Of a DNA stretch of 30,890 nt, positions 29,678 to 30,890 are shown one piece after another. Each line of letters starts with the position of its first letter. Within the stretch, counting starts at the first letter, position 1. This DNA is from Sulfuricurvum sp. IAE1 (GTDB lineage Bacteria; Campylobacterota; Campylobacteria; Campylobacterales; Sulfurimonadaceae). The stretch is from the NCBI GenBank assembly GCA_945867285.1, contig CAMBHX010000003.1, positions 1 through 30,890 of the forward strand. The letters are read 5' to 3'. The position numbers and the translations under genes are program-made. Under the pieces are notes generated by a model. That model was not told where the DNA came from, did not search any database, and was given only the letters and a program-made list of their open reading frames with translations.

Positions 29678-30890
29678 TGAAAATGATCTATCCTGCCTAC
29701 GGTGCTCTTGGCTTTGCCCTCTCGGTGGTGGGGATACCTCTGTTTATGTATTTGCCGACATTTTATGCTTCCGATATAGGGCTAGATGTCGCTACCGTGG
29801 GGATGATTTTACTCGTTGCGCGTAGTTTGGACATGATTCTTGATCCGCTCATCGGTCATGCTAGCGACCGTTTGGGTAAACGCAAACCATTTATATTCAT
29901 CGGTTCTTTTACTTTACTCACGGGCTACTATTTTCTCATAAACCCCTCGTTTGCTCCTCAAGCTTGGCTCTTTGTTTTCTCGATGATGGTCTACATCGGC
30001 TGGAGCCTCATCACCGTCCCCTATATGGCACTTAGTTCAGAGATTACCAGCGACTATCACGAGAAAACTACCCTCTCCTCGTGGCGTGAAGTGATGGCCA
30101 TAGCCGGGATGATGTGTGCGCTGCTGCTGCCGTATATGCTCACTATTTCAGACAACAACGGCGCTACACTCCAATCGCTTTATGTTTTACTGCTGGTCAG
30201 CTTGCCTATTGCACTGCTTTGGCTTTTGTGGAAAGTCCCACAAACAACCTCACATCAGCAAAACGTCCCCTTTATTGGTGGAATAAAAATTATTTTTAAA
30301 AGCAATGCAGCGCTCTTGGTCGGTGCCTATTTTCTCAATGCCCTAGCCAACGCTATCCCCTCAACCCTCTTTTTGTACTACGTCTCCCACATCCTGAAAT
30401 CTCCTGAAAAAAGTGGTTTTCTTCTCTTGATCTACTTTGCTTCTGGAATTGTAGCCCTCCCTTTTTGGAATGCGCTTGCACGACGACTTGGGAAAAAACA
30501 CAGCTGGATGATCTCTATGGCGCTTGCTTGTATCGCCTTTTCTTTCATCCCTTTTTTGGGCGAGGGTGACCTGTCGTGGTTTATCGTGATCGTCGTTATT
30601 TCAGGGTTTAGTTTGGGGGCAGATTTAGTCCTCTCCTCCTCATTGCAAGCCGACCTCGCACAGCGTTTTGCTGGCGAGGGAAAACCGCTCTCGGGTGTAT
30701 TGTTTGGACTATGGGGGATGGGGACAAAACTCTCACTGGCACTTGGGGTAGGAATCGCATTTGGGGTTTTAGGGTTGTTTAACTTTACCCCCGATTCACC
30801 AACGCCACAATCTCTGAGTGCTTTGGTGTTTTTATACGGCTTAGCTCCTGTTGTTTTAAAAATAGCGTCTATGGTAGTATTGAGAAACTA
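29677..30890 (+). CDS. GPH-type MFS transporter (stop codon cut by window end)
   Basis: A frame of 404 codons runs to the last two bases, TA, so a TAA or TAG stop probably lies one base outside, though TAC/TAT cannot be excluded. The protein has about twelve membrane segments. The glycoside-pentoside-hexuronide/cation symporter signature LDMILDPLIGHASDRLGKRK lies between segments two and three, with WSLITVPYMALSSE after segment four. Such carriers can move sugars, but members next to SDR and SnoaL genes probably carry lipids or other compounds (inference). Its ATG overlaps the previous stop. Nothing suggests it is broken. Confidence 0.85.
   Translation, partial: MKMIYPAYGALGFALSVVGIPLFMYLPTFYASDIGLDVATVGMILLVARSLDMILDPLIGHASDRLGKRKPFIFIGSFTLLTGYYFLINPSFAPQAWLFVFSMMVYIGWSLITVPYMALSSEITSDYHEKTTLSSWREVMAIAGMMCALLLPYMLTISDNNGATLQSLYVLLLVSLPIALLWLLWKVPQTTSHQQNVPFIGGIKIIFKSNAALLVGAYFLNALANAIPSTLFLYYVSHILKSPEKSGFLLLIYFASGIVALPFWNALARRLGKKHSWMISMALACIAFSFIPFLGEGDLSWFIVIVVISGFSLGADLVLSSSLQADLAQRFAGEGKPLSGVLFGLWGMGTKLSLALGVGIAFGVLGLFNFTPDSPTPQSLSALVFLYGLAPVVLKIASMVVLRN

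Noticed and set aside
1..30890. CRISPR arrays, insertion sequences, tRNA or rRNA genes, prophage or defence islands
   Set aside because: I read the intergenic regions on both strands and saw no regularly spaced repeats, transposase frames, cloverleaf-like sequence or phage/defence domains.
29678..30890. Frameshift or pseudogene in the MFS transporter
   Set aside because: A continuous frame with family motifs runs to the final bases; only the stop lies beyond the window.

Overview
The window reads as a chromosomal segment of a free-living, respiratory, flagellated member of the Campylobacterota (Epsilonproteobacteria), most like the Sulfurimonas/Sulfuricurvum group. The evidence is the AT-rich sequence (about 40% GC by eye), the fliL-acpS pair, cheV, a stand-alone FlhB-like FlhX, TATAAT-type -10 boxes without clear -35 boxes, and the style of the proteins. 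The placement is an inference from gene content; no database was consulted. I see no tRNA, rRNA, CRISPR array, transposase or prophage.

Layout. 1-5106 is mostly plus strand: radA (5' end outside the window), a 90-aa unknown overlapping a beta-carbonic anhydrase, a lone MlaE-type permease on the minus strand, fliL-acpS, a PhnA/YjdM zinc-ribbon protein and a small HTH/coil protein. 5110-9738 is a tight minus-strand operon: molybdopterin oxidoreductase, argD, MidA-like methyltransferase, exported ankyrin protein, thiS. 9858-12191 holds cheV and a convergent malic enzyme. 12502-13319 holds ppa and a small membrane protein. 13583-15681 is a chain of lytic transglycosylase, small membrane protein, FliK-like protein and flhX. 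15835-16856 (minus) pairs a c-type cytochrome with an FmdE-family protein, and pfkA follows.

18046-23582 is the most distinctive block. A previously hidden 32-codon membrane-peptide ORF is coupled through a TTGA overlap to a CrtI/CrtH-like FAD oxidoreductase. That gene is followed, with overlaps or a 2-nt gap, by a LytS-type sensor kinase, a LytTR response regulator, a DUF523-DUF1722 fusion and a DNA photolyase. I read this as a regulated light- or photo-oxidation-related operon. After it come a PAS-GGDEF diguanylate cyclase and the operon phasin-like / UbiB-family kinase / TIGR01777 epimerase (all minus). A plus-strand SDR / SnoaL-like / GPH-type MFS operon runs off the right edge.

The main non-coding discovery is a dispersed palindromic repeat. 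Two 96-bp copies (12313-12408 and 15731-15826, opposite orientation) align without gaps at 75 of 96 positions by hand count. A third, short copy (2310-2351) matches the two ends of the 15.7-kb copy at 39 of 42 positions and lacks 44 internal bases. A separate palindrome-rich block lies between cheV and maeB. Three of these four elements sit between convergent genes.
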